Shown piece by piece: positions 26,235 to 36,229 of a DNA stretch of 64,000 nt (positions are counted from its first letter, which is position 1; the number at the start of each line of letters is the position of its first letter). Position numbers and translations under genes: made by a program. The DNA is from Allorhodopirellula heiligendammensis. Lineage in GTDB: Bacteria; Planctomycetota; Planctomycetia; Pirellulales; Pirellulaceae. The stretch is taken from NCBI RefSeq assembly GCF_007860105.1, contig NZ_SJPU01000001.1:434001-498000 (forward strand), given 5' to 3'. Under the pieces are notes generated by a model. The model did not search any database. It had not been told where the DNA came from and worked only from the letters and a program-made list of their open reading frames with translations.

Positions 26235-28031
26235 ATGGTCAACCGCAACCTCATCCGTTCACTTGAAGACGACGATATCCTGGCAGATTTGGCCCTCATG
26301 GCTCCGGAGGATGAGGTCGAAGAATGGATGATCGAGAATTTTGCTGCTGAAGAGCAAGATTACAATTCAGGAAATATCGTCGAAGGCCGGATCGTTGAAC
26401 TCAACGACGAATGGGCGTTAGTCGACGTCGGCTTCAAGAGCGAAGGCACCGTTGGCCTGGACGAATGGGGCCCCGAAGAAGATCCACCGAAGGTCGGTGA
26501 TGTGGTCAAGGTCCTCATCGAAGAGATGGAGGACGAACTCGGAGCCGCCGACGATCCTTACGGCATGATCTCGCTGAGCAAGCGAAAAGCTGAAAAGATC
26601 ATCGAGTGGGAAGAGATGATGGAAACCGTTGCCGAGGGCCAAGTGGTCACCGGTACCGTCATCCGCAAGATCAAGGGCGGTTTACTCGTCGATATCGGCG
26701 TCAACGTCTTCCTGCCGGGCAGCCAAGTCGATATCCGCCGCCCCGGCGACATTGGCGATTTCATCGGCCGGGTCGTGCAAGCCGAAGTGCTCAAGATTGA
26801 CGACACCCGTCGCAATATTGTCATCAGCCGCCGTAGCCTGATTGAGCGTCAACGCGAAGAAGATCGCACCTACCTGATGCAGGAACTCGAAGTCGGCCAA
26901 ATCCGCACCGGGATCGTCAAGAACATTGCCGACTTCGGAGCGTTCGTCGACCTTGGCGGCATCGATGGCTTGCTGCATATCACCGATATGGCGTGGGAAC
27001 GCATCGGCCACCCCACCGAAATGGTTTCGATCGATCAAGAAATCGAAGTCAAGGTGCTCCACATCGATCGCGAGAAACAAAAAATCGCCTTGGGTCTGAA
27101 GCAAAAAGATCGCAACCCGTGGGAAAACATCGAAGGCAAGTACCCTGTCGAATCACGACATCCGGGCGAAGTTGTCAACGTGATGAGCTACGGTGCGTTC
27201 GTCAAACTCGAACCAGGCATCGAAGGCTTGGTCCACATCAGCGAAATGAGCTGGACCAAACGCGTCAACCACCCCAGCGAATTGGTTAACATCGGTGACC
27301 AAATCGAGGTCATGATTCTCGGTGTCGACCCCGAAGGCCAACAGCTGTCGCTCGGCATGAAGCAGACCCTGAAGAACCCATGGGACGACGTGCTCGAGAA
27401 ATATCCCGAAGGCAAGGACGTCACCGGCAAGGTGCGAAACCTCACCAACTACGGGGCATTTATCGAACTCGAGGAAGGCATCGACGGCTTGCTGCACGTC
27501 AGCGACATGTCGTGGACCCGCAAGATCGCTCACCCCAGCGAAGTTCTGGAGAAGGGCCAGGAAATCGAGTGCCGTATCCTTAGCGTCGATGAACAGCGTC
27601 GTCGTATCGCCTTGGGTCTGAAACAACTCGATAACGATCCGTGGGATGGCGACATTCCTGACAAGTACCAGCCCGGCCAATTGGTGAAGGGCGAAGTCAC
27701 CAAGATCACCAACTTTGGCGTCTTTATCGGCCTCGAAGATGGCCTCGAAGGACTGCTCCACGTTAGCGAATTGGCTGACCACAAGGTGGAAGACCCCGAA
27801 GAAGTGGTCAAGGTTGGCGATTCGATCGAGGTCAAAGTGCTTCGCGTTGATACCGACGAACGCAAGATCGGCCTGTCGCTCAAGCGAGTCGGCTGGAGCG
27901 AAGAACAAGAGAAGTCAGCCGCAGCCGCGGAAGCAGCTGAGTCCGGCGTCCCCGCAACGCTCGACGAAGGTAGCCTCAAGGGTGGACTCGGCAGTGCCGG
28001 GCCTCTCTTCCCGACCGGCGAAGAATCCTAG
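26235..28031 (+). CDS. rpsA: 30S ribosomal protein S1
   Basis: A 598-residue protein built of six S1 (OB-fold) repeats. They begin near GNIVEGRIVEL, GQVVTGTVIRK, GQIRTGIVKNI, PGEVVNVMSYGAF, GKDVTGKVRNL and GQLVKGEVTKI. The third to sixth carry the typical YGAFV..GIxGLxHxSxMSW core. It binds mRNA at the ribosome and supports initiation on weak or structured leaders. The acidic N-terminal part (about 1-45) probably docks on the 30S subunit. The short alanine-rich tail is unremarkable. The gene ends before a repeat-rich spacer and a bidirectional terminator. Confidence 0.97.
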   Translation: MVNRNLIRSLEDDDILADLALMAPEDEVEEWMIENFAAEEQDYNSGNIVEGRIVELNDEWALVDVGFKSEGTVGLDEWGPEEDPPKVGDVVKVLIEEMEDELGAADDPYGMISLSKRKAEKIIEWEEMMETVAEGQVVTGTVIRKIKGGLLVDIGVNVFLPGSQVDIRRPGDIGDFIGRVVQAEVLKIDDTRRNIVISRRSLIERQREEDRTYLMQELEVGQIRTGIVKNIADFGAFVDLGGIDGLLHITDMAWERIGHPTEMVSIDQEIEVKVLHIDREKQKIALGLKQKDRNPWENIEGKYPVESRHPGEVVNVMSYGAFVKLEPGIEGLVHISEMSWTKRVNHPSELVNIGDQIEVMILGVDPEGQQLSLGMKQTLKNPWDDVLEKYPEGKDVTGKVRNLTNYGAFIELEEGIDGLLHVSDMSWTRKIAHPSEVLEKGQEIECRILSVDEQRRRIALGLKQLDNDPWDGDIPDKYQPGQLVKGEVTKITNFGVFIGLEDGLEGLLHVSELADHKVEDPEEVVKVGDSIEVKVLRVDTDERKIGLSLKRVGWSEEQEKSAAAAEAAESGVPATLDEGSLKGGLGSAGPLFPTGEES

Positions 28032-28077
28032 GTCTGAATTTGTAGCTTGAGGGCCGGCTTGTCGCTTGGGGCCGCTT

Positions 28078-28152
28078 GTAGCTTGGGGCGAGCGGTCAAC
28101 TGAGTCTCTACGCAGTCGGCGTGGCTCTCTGAGACACACACCCAAGCTACAG
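28078..28152. repeat. Inverted-repeat element after rpsA
   Basis: TGTAGCTTGGG (28078-28088) and its exact inverse CCCAAGCTACA (28142-28152) bound a 75-base segment with an inner imperfect stem (TCTCTACGC with GCGT...GAGA). Partial copies of the left arm precede it at 28041-28050 and 28060-28070. It looks like a small dispersed repeat or long hairpin in the untranslated region, outside the terminator itself. Confidence 0.5.
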
Positions 28153-28230
28153 GGGACTCGACCCTTCACCATCAAGATGTTCTTGGCTGTCATTCGCCCA
28201 GCGAAAGATGGCTTTATAACACTGCCAAAC

Positions 28231-28266
28231 AAAAAGGCCCGATCGGATTTCCGATCGGGCCTTTTT
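28231..28266. terminator. Bidirectional Rho-independent terminator
   Basis: A perfect GC-rich stem, GGCCCGATCGG with CCGATCGGGCC around an ATTT loop, is flanked by five A bases on the left and five T bases on the right. It can terminate both rpsA from the left and the TPR lipoprotein gene from the right. It is the clearest terminator in the window. Confidence 0.92.
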
Positions 28267-28291
28267 CGTAGTCCTCAACTGCTCGCAAAGC

Positions 28292-29635
28292 TTATGTGCC
28301 TGGGAACTGAAAGCCGCCCGGGAGTGCGAAACCGGTGCTGGCTGGGGCGGCCTCTGCGTTGGACGCGGGAGTCTTTTCGGGCTCCGAGCTGGCTGGCGCT
28401 GTCGGTCCAGGCGAACTTGGTGCTGGAGTCGCTGCCGGCTGGGCAGCCGGACTCGCGGCACCACCGTCGGCAGGCAACTGCGGCGACATATAGCTGCGTG
28501 GATCCTGATAGCTGACCGCCGTCGTCGGAATGCTGGGTTTCGCCTGCGGCGCCATCTGTCCAAGCACTTGAGGTGCCTGGCTCGAGCGGTGAGCCGGGGC
28601 CGCAGCGATGACCGCCGATGGCCCTGCTGCAGGTCCGATCTCCCGAGGAAGATCAGCAGGCTGCGTCGGCGCGGTTCCACTCATGTCCAGCTGTGCCAGC
28701 ATCTCACGTGATCGATCGATCGCACGTTTGGTCGCGGGATCCGACGACGCTTCGTTCTCGTAAACCAGTGACTCGCTTAGCTGCACCTTCGCCTGGTCCG
28801 TCTGGCCCTTCTTGTAGTACAGGAAGGCCATATTGAAGTGAGCGACGGCAGCTTTGTTATTCGCTTTGAGAACCTCAAGTGCCTCGTCCGCCTTCCCGGA
28901 TTCAAAATACACGCTGGCTAGATTATTGGCATATCGCGAGGTCCCTGGCGCCAACTCGAGCGCTCTGGTTAGCGTTTGAGCAGCCATTTCATGCTGGTTC
29001 AATTTGCTCAGGGTGAGACCCAGATCGTTGTACAATGCCGCATCTTCGGGACTTTGGGCGATCGCTTTTTGGAAGTACTCCGCCGACTCCGGGTAACGGC
29101 CCTCGCGGAAATGCAGTCGCGCGATACTCGTCAGAGCGGCCCCGTTTTTAGGATCGCTTTCGAGTGCCTGGGCGTAACTTTCCATCGCTTTGGTAAGATT
29201 CCCAGTGGATTCCCAGAGCTGACCGTTGGCGACGAAGACATCGGGCTGGAGCTCCTCAGGATCGCCATCGAGCGTCAATGGATCCGCTTCACTCGTCGTC
29301 TCACTGTCCCGACCAAACCAGCTACCGATTTTGCTCGACGTCTTCGAGACGAGGCTTCTCGACGCCGTCACGGTGTCTGTCGCCATCTTGCTGGTTGTGG
29401 AAACGAGCTTGTTGGGTGTCTTCTCCTCTGTTTCAGCCACTGCATCAGGTTTGCCCTGAAATGGATTCATCGAGGCCAATGACATCGAACGGCCAGCACA
29501 CCCGGTCGATGACAGGCTCACCGCCCCGCCAATCAGTAGCGTCGCGAGGAGTTGCCGACGAGTATCGCGGCGTGAACCTTGAGAGTGGTGGCGCGGTGAC
29601 CGCGCTACATGCTGAGGGGTGCGTGCATCGTCCAT
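28292..29635 (-). CDS. TPR-repeat lipoprotein
   Basis: A 447-residue protein with a lipoprotein-type signal (LLATLLIGGAVSLSSTGC, cysteine at about residue 46) after a long Arg/His-rich N-terminus. Residues about 130-300 hold four to five TPR units (for example GNLTKAMESYAQALESDPKNGAA and GRYPESAEYFQKAIAQSPEDAALYNDLG). The C-terminal third is Pro/Ala-rich and probably disordered. TPR lipoproteins act as scaffolds at the cell envelope; the partner is unknown. The gene is divergent from the RNase Z-like gene and ends at the bidirectional terminator. Confidence 0.85.
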   Translation of the reverse strand: MDDARTPQHVARSPRHHSQGSRRDTRRQLLATLLIGGAVSLSSTGCAGRSMSLASMNPFQGKPDAVAETEEKTPNKLVSTTSKMATDTVTASRSLVSKTSSKIGSWFGRDSETTSEADPLTLDGDPEELQPDVFVANGQLWESTGNLTKAMESYAQALESDPKNGAALTSIARLHFREGRYPESAEYFQKAIAQSPEDAALYNDLGLTLSKLNQHEMAAQTLTRALELAPGTSRYANNLASVYFESGKADEALEVLKANNKAAVAHFNMAFLYYKKGQTDQAKVQLSESLVYENEASSDPATKRAIDRSREMLAQLDMSGTAPTQPADLPREIGPAAGPSAVIAAAPAHRSSQAPQVLGQMAPQAKPSIPTTAVSYQDPRSYMSPQLPADGGAASPAAQPAATPAPSSPGPTAPASSEPEKTPASNAEAAPASTGFALPGGFQFPGT

Positions 29636-29951
29636 GTTTCACACTTCGTTGAAAACGAGTTATTGTCGATCGATTGAATCGCTCTACCACCCTCCCAATC
29701 GGCAGACACCACCGTAGACCTTGATCGACTTCGACGTTTTTTCTGTTTTTTATCGAAATTCCGGCCTCTTGATTCTCTGTACTGCTGGACCGTTCATGCT
29801 GCCACAACCCTTGCAATCGCAATTCGGCGTGCCTGCCCGCGACAATCAGTGCGCCAGCATTACGCCATCACCACTGACCGGTTAAGTTATTTCTTCCCCT
29901 GCCTGCTCCTGCCCGCTTAGGAAGCGCCCACTAGCTGACCTGCACTCACAT
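29636..29951. other. 316-base divergent intergenic region
   Basis: This gap separates the divergent TPR lipoprotein and RNase Z-like genes and should hold both promoters. I could not identify convincing -35/-10 pairs. A T-rich stretch lies at about 29739-29752. No further gene is supported. Confidence 0.4.
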
Positions 29952-30791
29952 ATGACTGAGAATGTTCCCCTCCTCTCGCACCTCCATGATGGCCTGACCA
30001 TCGAAGGGTACTCGCGCGCCGCCGTGCAGACATGTTGGCGAGTCAATGAATTAAAGCTGCTATTCGATGCCGGAGTCCAACCATGGGACTTCATGGGCAC
30101 TCCCACAATGTTTATCTCCCATGCCCATTTGGATCATATCGCCGCGTTACCTGCCTATGTATCGCGTCGCAGAATGATGAAGATGGACCCGCCGGTAATC
30201 TATCTTCCCGACTGCGCCGTCGATCCCACGTGGAAGATGTTGCAGCATTTCCGCTCGCTCGACCGCGGTGCCATGCCCTGCGAACTGATCGGATTGATTG
30301 GTGGAGATGAAACACCCATCGGTCGTGAAATCATCGTCAAGAGCGTGGCGGTTAAGCACACGATCGAGGCACTCGGGTTCATTGTCTATCAACGTCGACA
30401 CAAACTGAAACCCGAGTTTCTCGGCCTGCCTGGAGATGAGATTCGCAACCTGCGTCAGGCCGGAACTGAAATCACGACCGAACTTCGAGTGCCCCTGTTT
30501 GCGTACACCGGCGATACGGCACCGCAGGGACTCGACGACAACCCCGAATTCTACGATGCAAAGATCCTCATCAGCGAGTTGACGTTTGCTGCGCCGGAGC
30601 ACCGCCGCGACAAAATCCACAAGCACGGGCATATGCATGTGGACGACTACCGCGAGCGGCAACATGAATTCAACAACGAACTGGTGATTGGCGCTCACCT
30701 TTCGACCCGCTGCACCGATACCCAGATTAAGCGATTCGTTAAAAAGGCGCTGCCAGACATGCTCAACGACCGCTTGAAACTATGGCTGTGA
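29952..30791 (+). CDS. RNase Z-like metallo-beta-lactamase-fold hydrolase
   Basis: A 279-residue protein with the MBL zinc motif SHAHLDH near residue 55 and further ligand candidates in [16 protein letters not shown] and the C-terminal GAHLSTRC. The tRNase Z type is suggested by [10 protein letters not shown]-like spacing and by the [27 protein letters not shown] segment. It would process tRNA 3' ends or act on another phosphodiester. It is shorter than classical RNase Z (about 305) and lacks an obvious exosite arm, so a general MBL hydrolase is possible. It precedes the phosphate-control genes by about 200 bases. Confidence 0.78.
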   Translation: MTENVPLLSHLHDGLTIEGYSRAAVQTCWRVNELKLLFDAGVQPWDFMGTPTMFISHAHLDHIAALPAYVSRRRMMKMDPPVIYLPDCAVDPTWKMLQHFRSLDRGAMPCELIGLIGGDETPIGREIIVKSVAVKHTIEALGFIVYQRRHKLKPEFLGLPGDEIRNLRQAGTEITTELRVPLFAYTGDTAPQGLDDNPEFYDAKILISELTFAAPEHRRDKIHKHGHMHVDDYRERQHEFNNELVIGAHLSTRCTDTQIKRFVKKALPDMLNDRLKLWL

Positions 30792-30988
30792 ACCTAGTCT
30801 GGCGTTACCACCCTCACCGGCTGCAATCGAGTCGTTTAATAATCCGAACGCGCCGAAAGGTCTTCTGAAAATCAGGTGTCTCCGTGCTGATCGTCGATTG
30901 TCCCAACTCCACTGCGTTGACAATTTTATCGCCTTGACCTGCGTTGCCGTCCACCGCTGGCGTGCCGGCGCACCGTGCCTCTCTCTGA

Positions 30989-32791
30989 ATGTTTGATAAA
31001 TCGATGTGGTCTTCACGGCTCTTCTGGAAACTCTTTGCGGTAAACGTGGGGCTCAGCCTCGCGTTGGCGACGGCATTGCTCTACGTCGTCAATTCATCGC
31101 AACGCTCTGAGTTGAATCGCCAAACCGAGCAGCGCCTGTTTGAAACTGCTGTCGTGCTCAGCAGCCATGTTCGCGATTCGCTTGCCGCGAGCGTCCAAGA
31201 TGATGTTCTGCCACTGAGTCAACCTGATCTGCAGCGACTTGTCCAGCGACTCGCCGACCAAACAGAGTTACGGATCACAATCGTCAATTCCATCGGCGTG
31301 GTGCTGGCTGATTCGGACCGAAGTCCACTCTCGATGCTAGATCATGCCAACCGCCCCGAACTGATTCAGGCTGCGAAAGAGGGCGTGGGCACCGCTACTC
31401 GAGAGAGCCCCACCCTACGAATCGAAATGTTTTATCTGGCACTGCGTGTCCAGCTCAGTCCCGATCGGTATGCCTTCGTTCGGATCGCGACCCGCACCGA
31501 CGCAATCAGCCAACGCATGGCCGATACTAGACGATACCTGCTGACCTTCACACTCATGTTTGGTTTGATCGCGACCGTCCTTACCAATATGGTAATCGGC
31601 CGCATCATTCATCCCTTGGCGCTGCTAACAAGGAACGTCCAGGCGATCACCGAGGGCAAGTCTCAGGGGCTCGAGCGAGTGCACAGCAGTGACGAAGTCG
31701 GGACATTATCAACGGCCTTCATTCAGATGCAGAGCGAGCTTGCTATCCGCTTTGGCCAACTCCGCGAACGCAACCAGCAATTGTCCACAGTACTGGGCAA
31801 CTTGCTCGAAGGGATCATTGCTGTCGACGCCGACGAAAACATGGTGATGGCCAATGACGCCAGTCGCCGGATGCTGGGCATGTCCGACGCAGTGGGCCGA
31901 CCGCTGTTGGAGCTGGCGCGTTGTCGGCCACTGCACGATGCCGTGATGAAATGCTTGCGGACCGGCGGCACGGTAAAAACAGAATTCGTATCCGAGGGCG
32001 CTGTCAGACGTGACCTCGCCGTTCGCGCCACAAGCCTCCCCGGCCATCCGTCGCCAGGCGTGCTCGTTGTTCTCCACGACATCTCCGAGTTACGGAGGCT
32101 GGAAAGCTTGCGTCATCAATTCGTCGCCAACGTCTCCCACGAACTCAAGACGCCTTTGGCCTCGATCAAAGCCTACGCCGAAACGCTCCGCGGGGGTGCG
32201 ATCAATGACCAAGAGAATAATCTTCGCTTCGTCAGCCGGATCGAGGAGCAAGCCGAACGTCTCAATCAGCTGATTGTGGACATGCTGCATATCGCCCGGG
32301 TAGAAGCAGGCGAGGAGGCATTCGACATCACGCAGGTTGGGTTGCGTAGTGTCGTGGATTCGAGCGTAACCCAGTATGCTCAGTCTGCAAAGCAAAAGCG
32401 AATTCAACTTGTTGTCGAACCGCCTAGCCATCGCGCTATCGTTGTCGCGGATGAGGACGGCTTGAGGACGGTACTCGATAACCTGCTCAGCAACGCGGTC
32501 AAATACACCCCCGAGGACGGTACCGTTACGATTCGTTGGCGCAGCGATGCAGGACGGTGCATTTTGGAGGTCCAAGACACCGGGATTGGAATAGCGGAGG
32601 AACATCAAACCCGGATTTTTGAACGTTTCTACCGCGTTGATGAAGCTCGCTCGCGCGATCTGGGAGGGACCGGGTTGGGATTGTCGATTGTGAAGCATCT
32701 TTGCCTGGCGTTCGATGGAACTGTCGAACTCGAAAGCGTCCGGGGACAAGGCACGACCTTTCGTGTGTACCTGCCCGCCGCCGTGAGCTGA
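30989..32791 (+). CDS. phoR: Sensor histidine kinase of the phosphate regulon
   Basis: A 600-residue membrane kinase. There are two helices (about 10-33 and 180-205) with an extracytoplasmic loop between them, then HAMP, a PAS-like domain (about 265-365), and HisKA with the phospho-acceptor in FVANVSHELKTPLASIKAY. The HATPase domain has N, G1 and G2 boxes: DNLLSNAVKYTPEDG, DTGIGIAEEHQTRIFERF and GGTGLGLSIVKHL. The PhoR assignment rests on its place directly before pstSCAB-phoU-phoB and on its domain order. The large extracytoplasmic loop is not present in E. coli PhoR but is seen in Gram-positive PhoR/WalK-like kinases. Confidence 0.88.
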   Translation: MFDKSMWSSRLFWKLFAVNVGLSLALATALLYVVNSSQRSELNRQTEQRLFETAVVLSSHVRDSLAASVQDDVLPLSQPDLQRLVQRLADQTELRITIVNSIGVVLADSDRSPLSMLDHANRPELIQAAKEGVGTATRESPTLRIEMFYLALRVQLSPDRYAFVRIATRTDAISQRMADTRRYLLTFTLMFGLIATVLTNMVIGRIIHPLALLTRNVQAITEGKSQGLERVHSSDEVGTLSTAFIQMQSELAIRFGQLRERNQQLSTVLGNLLEGIIAVDADENMVMANDASRRMLGMSDAVGRPLLELARCRPLHDAVMKCLRTGGTVKTEFVSEGAVRRDLAVRATSLPGHPSPGVLVVLHDISELRRLESLRHQFVANVSHELKTPLASIKAYAETLRGGAINDQENNLRFVSRIEEQAERLNQLIVDMLHIARVEAGEEAFDITQVGLRSVVDSSVTQYAQSAKQKRIQLVVEPPSHRAIVVADEDGLRTVLDNLLSNAVKYTPEDGTVTIRWRSDAGRCILEVQDTGIGIAEEHQTRIFERFYRVDEARSRDLGGTGLGLSIVKHLCLAFDGTVELESVRGQGTTFRVYLPAAVS

Positions 32792-32839
32792 TCGCGGCCC
32801 CAACCTCAGGCCTAGTTTTCACCGCCCGCACACATTTTC

Positions 32840-32871
32840 TTAACACGATCTTAATCATCCTGCCCTAGTAT
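32840..32871 (+). promoter_or_regulatory. Candidate Pho box and -10 element before pstS
   Basis: Two direct repeats with an 11-base period, CTTAACAC at 32839-32846 and CTTAATCA at 32850-32857, are followed nine bases later by TAGTAT (32866-32871), a fair -10 element. There is no separate -35. This geometry, activator repeats replacing the -35, is that of PhoB/PhoP-regulated promoters. The repeat resembles the cyanobacterial and Bacillus TTAAC-type boxes more than the E. coli one. Confidence 0.5.
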
Positions 32872-32918
32872 CTCGCTCCCACACACATGGTACAGCAACA
32901 CTGACAGGAGATATTTCG

Positions 32919-34031
32919 ATGGCGCTGAGGAACTCTGCTCGACAACGGTTTCATTTCCCGCCCGTTCTCCTATGCATGATTGGGTTTTCCCTCATATTTG
33001 CTGCGGCAGGCTGTCGCGACCACACAGGTTCCGACGTCACGCCGGAGGCCACCGGAATCGATGATTTCAGCAGCGAGGTCCAGGATATCGAAGGTGCCAT
33101 CAGTATCGACGGGTCCAGTACGGTCGCACCAATCAGCACCGCGGCGGCAGAATCCTTCGAGAAGGACTTTCAAAATGTCCGCGTCACGGTCGCGATCTCT
33201 GGCACGGGTGGCGGCTTCGGACGCTTTGCTCTTGGTGAAACCGATATTTCTGATGCCTCACGCCCGATCAAGGCCGACGAACTGGCGGAATGCCAGAAAC
33301 ATGGCGTTGGGTTTGTGGAACTGCCGGTTGCCTATGATGGACTATCCATTGTCGTCAACAAGGAAAATGACTTCATCGAATCACTAACGGTAGACCAACT
33401 GAAAGCAATTTTCCTGAAAGAGGGAGGCGCGACAACCTGGCAAGACGTCAATGCAGACTGGCCTGACACAGAGATTAAGATCTACGCACCGGGAACGGAC
33501 TCAGGGACATTTGACTATTTCTTCGGCGATGTGGTGGCCAAGAATAAGGACATCGAACATCCGCGTGACGACATGTCAGTCAGCGAAGATGACAATAATT
33601 TGGTCAATGGCGTTGCCGGCGAAAAAGGCGCAATCGGCTTCTTCGGTGCGTCCTACTACTTTGCCAACCAAGACAAAATCAAAGCTGTCAAAATCGTCAA
33701 TCCTGAAACGGGATTGGCTGTTGGCCCCACCGCGGAAACCATTGAGGACGGCACCTACGCGCCCTTCGGCCGTCCATTGTTCTTGTATGTCAATGTTAAA
33801 TCCCTCAAGCGGCCCGAGGTCAAACAGTTCATCAAGTACTACTTACAAAATGCCGGGACTCTTGCTGAGCAAGTGAATTATGTTGCTCTGCCAGCAGCGA
33901 TCTACGAGCGGGCGACCGAACATTTTGAAAACCGCCTGTCCGGCACCCACTTTCTCAACTCCGAAATGAAGAAGCAGTCTGGCACCTTGGCGGAGCTGTA
34001 CCTGGCCGACCGCTTGGTCGGTGCGGAGTAA
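32919..34031 (+). CDS. pstS: Phosphate ABC transporter substrate-binding lipoprotein
   Basis: A 370-residue protein with a lipobox ending at Cys32 (LIFAAAGC). The phosphate-binding fold is recognisable: DGSSTVAPIS at the first anion-binding loop, GTGGGFGRFALGETDISDASRPI, and APGTDSGTFDYFF at the SGT loop. It captures phosphate outside the membrane and delivers it to PstCA. AGGAGA precedes the ATG by eight bases. A candidate Pho box lies 60-80 bases upstream, which would make it the first gene of a phosphate-starvation transcript. Confidence 0.96.
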   Translation: MALRNSARQRFHFPPVLLCMIGFSLIFAAAGCRDHTGSDVTPEATGIDDFSSEVQDIEGAISIDGSSTVAPISTAAAESFEKDFQNVRVTVAISGTGGGFGRFALGETDISDASRPIKADELAECQKHGVGFVELPVAYDGLSIVVNKENDFIESLTVDQLKAIFLKEGGATTWQDVNADWPDTEIKIYAPGTDSGTFDYFFGDVVAKNKDIEHPRDDMSVSEDDNNLVNGVAGEKGAIGFFGASYYFANQDKIKAVKIVNPETGLAVGPTAETIEDGTYAPFGRPLFLYVNVKSLKRPEVKQFIKYYLQNAGTLAEQVNYVALPAAIYERATEHFENRLSGTHFLNSEMKKQSGTLAELYLADRLVGAE

Positions 34032-34034
34032 GCT

Positions 34035-34988
34035 GTGTCAATGGACCTTTCCGCGAGCGATATCTCGCAACTAGTTCATCATCCATCGCGACGTCGGTCT
34101 CGCACCGCAGCCAGGCTGCGTGACCGCTGCGTTCGTGGCCTGTTGCTGGCATGTTCAGCCTTGTCGGTATTCATTACGTTCACGATCATCGTCGTCCTCC
34201 TGCGAGAGTCGATTCGATTCTTTGGACTTGACAGTGTTCGTTTCGCTGATTTTGTGGGTGGAACCAAGTGGTCGCCACTGATCGGCGGTGAAATCGGGGT
34301 ATGGCCGCTAGTCTGTGGCACGCTATTGGTGACAGGGGTGGCCATGGTCGTCGCTCTGCCACTCGGGATGGTGACGGCGATCTACCTCAGTGAATACGCC
34401 TCTCGCCGACTACGCTCGATCCTGAAGCCTACGCTCGAGGTCTTAGCGGGCATTCCGACCGTTGTGTATGGTTATTTTGCGCTGATGGTAATCACGCCGG
34501 GGCTGAAGTTTCTGCACGAAGGGTTCAACATCTACAATGCCCTCAGTGCCGGGATAGCTGTCGGTATCCTGTGCTTGCCGACGGTTTGCTCACTAGCGGA
34601 AGATGCCCTCCGCGCGGTCCCCCGCAGCCTTCGCGACGCCGCCTATGGCCTGGGAGCAACTCGGTTTGACGTCGCAACGACCGTTGTTGTCCCTGCGGCG
34701 CTTTCGGGAATTGTATCGGCCTGTTTACTATCAATCTCTCGCGCAATCGGTGAGACAATGATTGTTGCACTCGCAGCGGGAGCGACGGCACGCATGACAT
34801 TGGATCCTCGCCAAGAGGTACAGACCATGACCGGTTGGATCGTGCAGATGTGTTTGGGTGACGCGAGTCATCAAGGCATGGGATATTTCTCAATGTACGC
34901 CGTTGCTGCAGTTTTGTTTCTGATCACGTTCTCGCTAACCGTGATCGGGACCCTGGTTCGAAATCGATTCCGCGAGGAGTATCAGTGA
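34035..34988 (+). CDS. pstC: Phosphate ABC transporter permease PstC
   Basis: A 317-residue membrane protein with six predicted helices. The binding-protein-dependent transport loop is visible in ALRAVPRSLRDAAYGLGATRFDV followed by RAIGETMIVALAAG, the EAA-type contact site for PstB. It begins three bases after pstS (GTG 34035, or ATG 34041) and overlaps pstA by four bases. It forms the channel with PstA. Confidence 0.95.
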   Translation: MSMDLSASDISQLVHHPSRRRSRTAARLRDRCVRGLLLACSALSVFITFTIIVVLLRESIRFFGLDSVRFADFVGGTKWSPLIGGEIGVWPLVCGTLLVTGVAMVVALPLGMVTAIYLSEYASRRLRSILKPTLEVLAGIPTVVYGYFALMVITPGLKFLHEGFNIYNALSAGIAVGILCLPTVCSLAEDALRAVPRSLRDAAYGLGATRFDVATTVVVPAALSGIVSACLLSISRAIGETMIVALAAGATARMTLDPRQEVQTMTGWIVQMCLGDASHQGMGYFSMYAVAAVLFLITFSLTVIGTLVRNRFREEYQ

Positions 34989-36229
34989 ACATCGATCTTG
35001 AAGGCCAACTACCATCGCTGGCTCCTAACGAACTGATTCCGCAGCCTCCTCGCGTGGGCGATTCACACCGTCGCTCGCTAAAAAATCGCCACCGGGTGGA
35101 CCGCTTCTTTGTGCGTTTTTGCATGCTGACCGCGTTCGCTTCGATTGTGATTCTGGCCGTCCTGCTAGGCTCAATCTTGTATGCGGGATTGCCAGGAATG
35201 AATTGGCACTTCATTCGGTCGGCACCAAGTTCAGTACCATCGGAAGCGGGGATCCAACCCGCCATGTTCGGATCCATTTGGGTATGTAGTGTCTGTGCTT
35301 TATTCGCATTGCCGATTGGCGTCGCGACCGCCATCTTTTTGGAGGAATTCCCCGCCCGCAGCAAATTTGCCAAGATGTTCCAGAGCTTTGTACAGCTCAA
35401 CATTAGCAATCTAGCCAGCGTCCCATCGGTCGTCTACGGAATGATTGGCTTGACCGTATTCGCAGGAATGTTCGGGCTCTTGGGAAGTTCCCGAGCACCT
35501 GCTGTCGAAGTTGGAGTTAATTATTTCCATCAATTCCTCAGCGAAGGCGATCGCATCCTGCGAGTCCCAGTCAAAAATCAGCAGGCATCCGCTACCGTTG
35601 TAGCGAGCCCAATGACGGCACTGACGAGCTCCGGAACTCTGGTTCAGGTCAACGTCATTGGAGCTCGAGATCCGCTGCCCAAATCCCCTGAACTGCGGGC
35701 GGTGACGCTTCGCAGCGATGCCGAATCGGGAATCATTAGCGACAAGGCTTGGTACTATTTTCGATTCCCGTTCGGTCGAGGTGTTCTGACCGGCGGTCTG
35801 ACGTTGATGCTCGTTATCCTGCCGGTCGTGATCATTGCCTCGCAAGAAGCCTTGCGAGGCGTCCCTGAATCGCTGCGTGAGGCTTCGTTCGGAATCGGAG
35901 CGACGCGTTGGCAGACCGTTCAGAACGTCACGTTACCGTGTGCAATTCCGGGGATCATGACGGGGTCAATCCTCGCCATGAGCCGAGCCATTGGCGAAGC
36001 TGCGCCGATCTTGATTATCTGTGGCATAATCTATGTGGGAGCGAGCCCCGCGAATCTCATGGATGATTTCTCTGTGATGCCGTTGCAGATATTCAATTGG
36101 GCGTCGCAGCCCCAACAAGAGTTTCACGCCGTCGCTGCCCAGGGAATCATTGTGCTTTTGGTGATTCTCCTGTCGTTCAACGCCATCGCCGTGTTCATCC
36201 GTCAAACCGCACAAAAGTCACTCTCATGA
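34985..36229 (+). CDS. pstA: Phosphate ABC transporter permease PstA, with a long insert
   Basis: A 414-residue PstA against about 300 residues in E. coli. The EAA loop [23 protein letters not shown] and [14 protein letters not shown] are intact. The extra length is a segment of about 100 residues between the third and fourth helices (around residues 165-260: [16 protein letters not shown] to [10 protein letters not shown]). It is hydrophilic and probably extracytoplasmic. The start overlaps pstC (GTGA) and the stop overlaps pstB (ATGA). What the insert does is unknown; contact with PstS is an inference. Confidence 0.94.
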   Translation: MNIDLEGQLPSLAPNELIPQPPRVGDSHRRSLKNRHRVDRFFVRFCMLTAFASIVILAVLLGSILYAGLPGMNWHFIRSAPSSVPSEAGIQPAMFGSIWVCSVCALFALPIGVATAIFLEEFPARSKFAKMFQSFVQLNISNLASVPSVVYGMIGLTVFAGMFGLLGSSRAPAVEVGVNYFHQFLSEGDRILRVPVKNQQASATVVASPMTALTSSGTLVQVNVIGARDPLPKSPELRAVTLRSDAESGIISDKAWYYFRFPFGRGVLTGGLTLMLVILPVVIIASQEALRGVPESLREASFGIGATRWQTVQNVTLPCAIPGIMTGSILAMSRAIGEAAPILIICGIIYVGASPANLMDDFSVMPLQIFNWASQPQQEFHAVAAQGIIVLLVILLSFNAIAVFIRQTAQKSLS

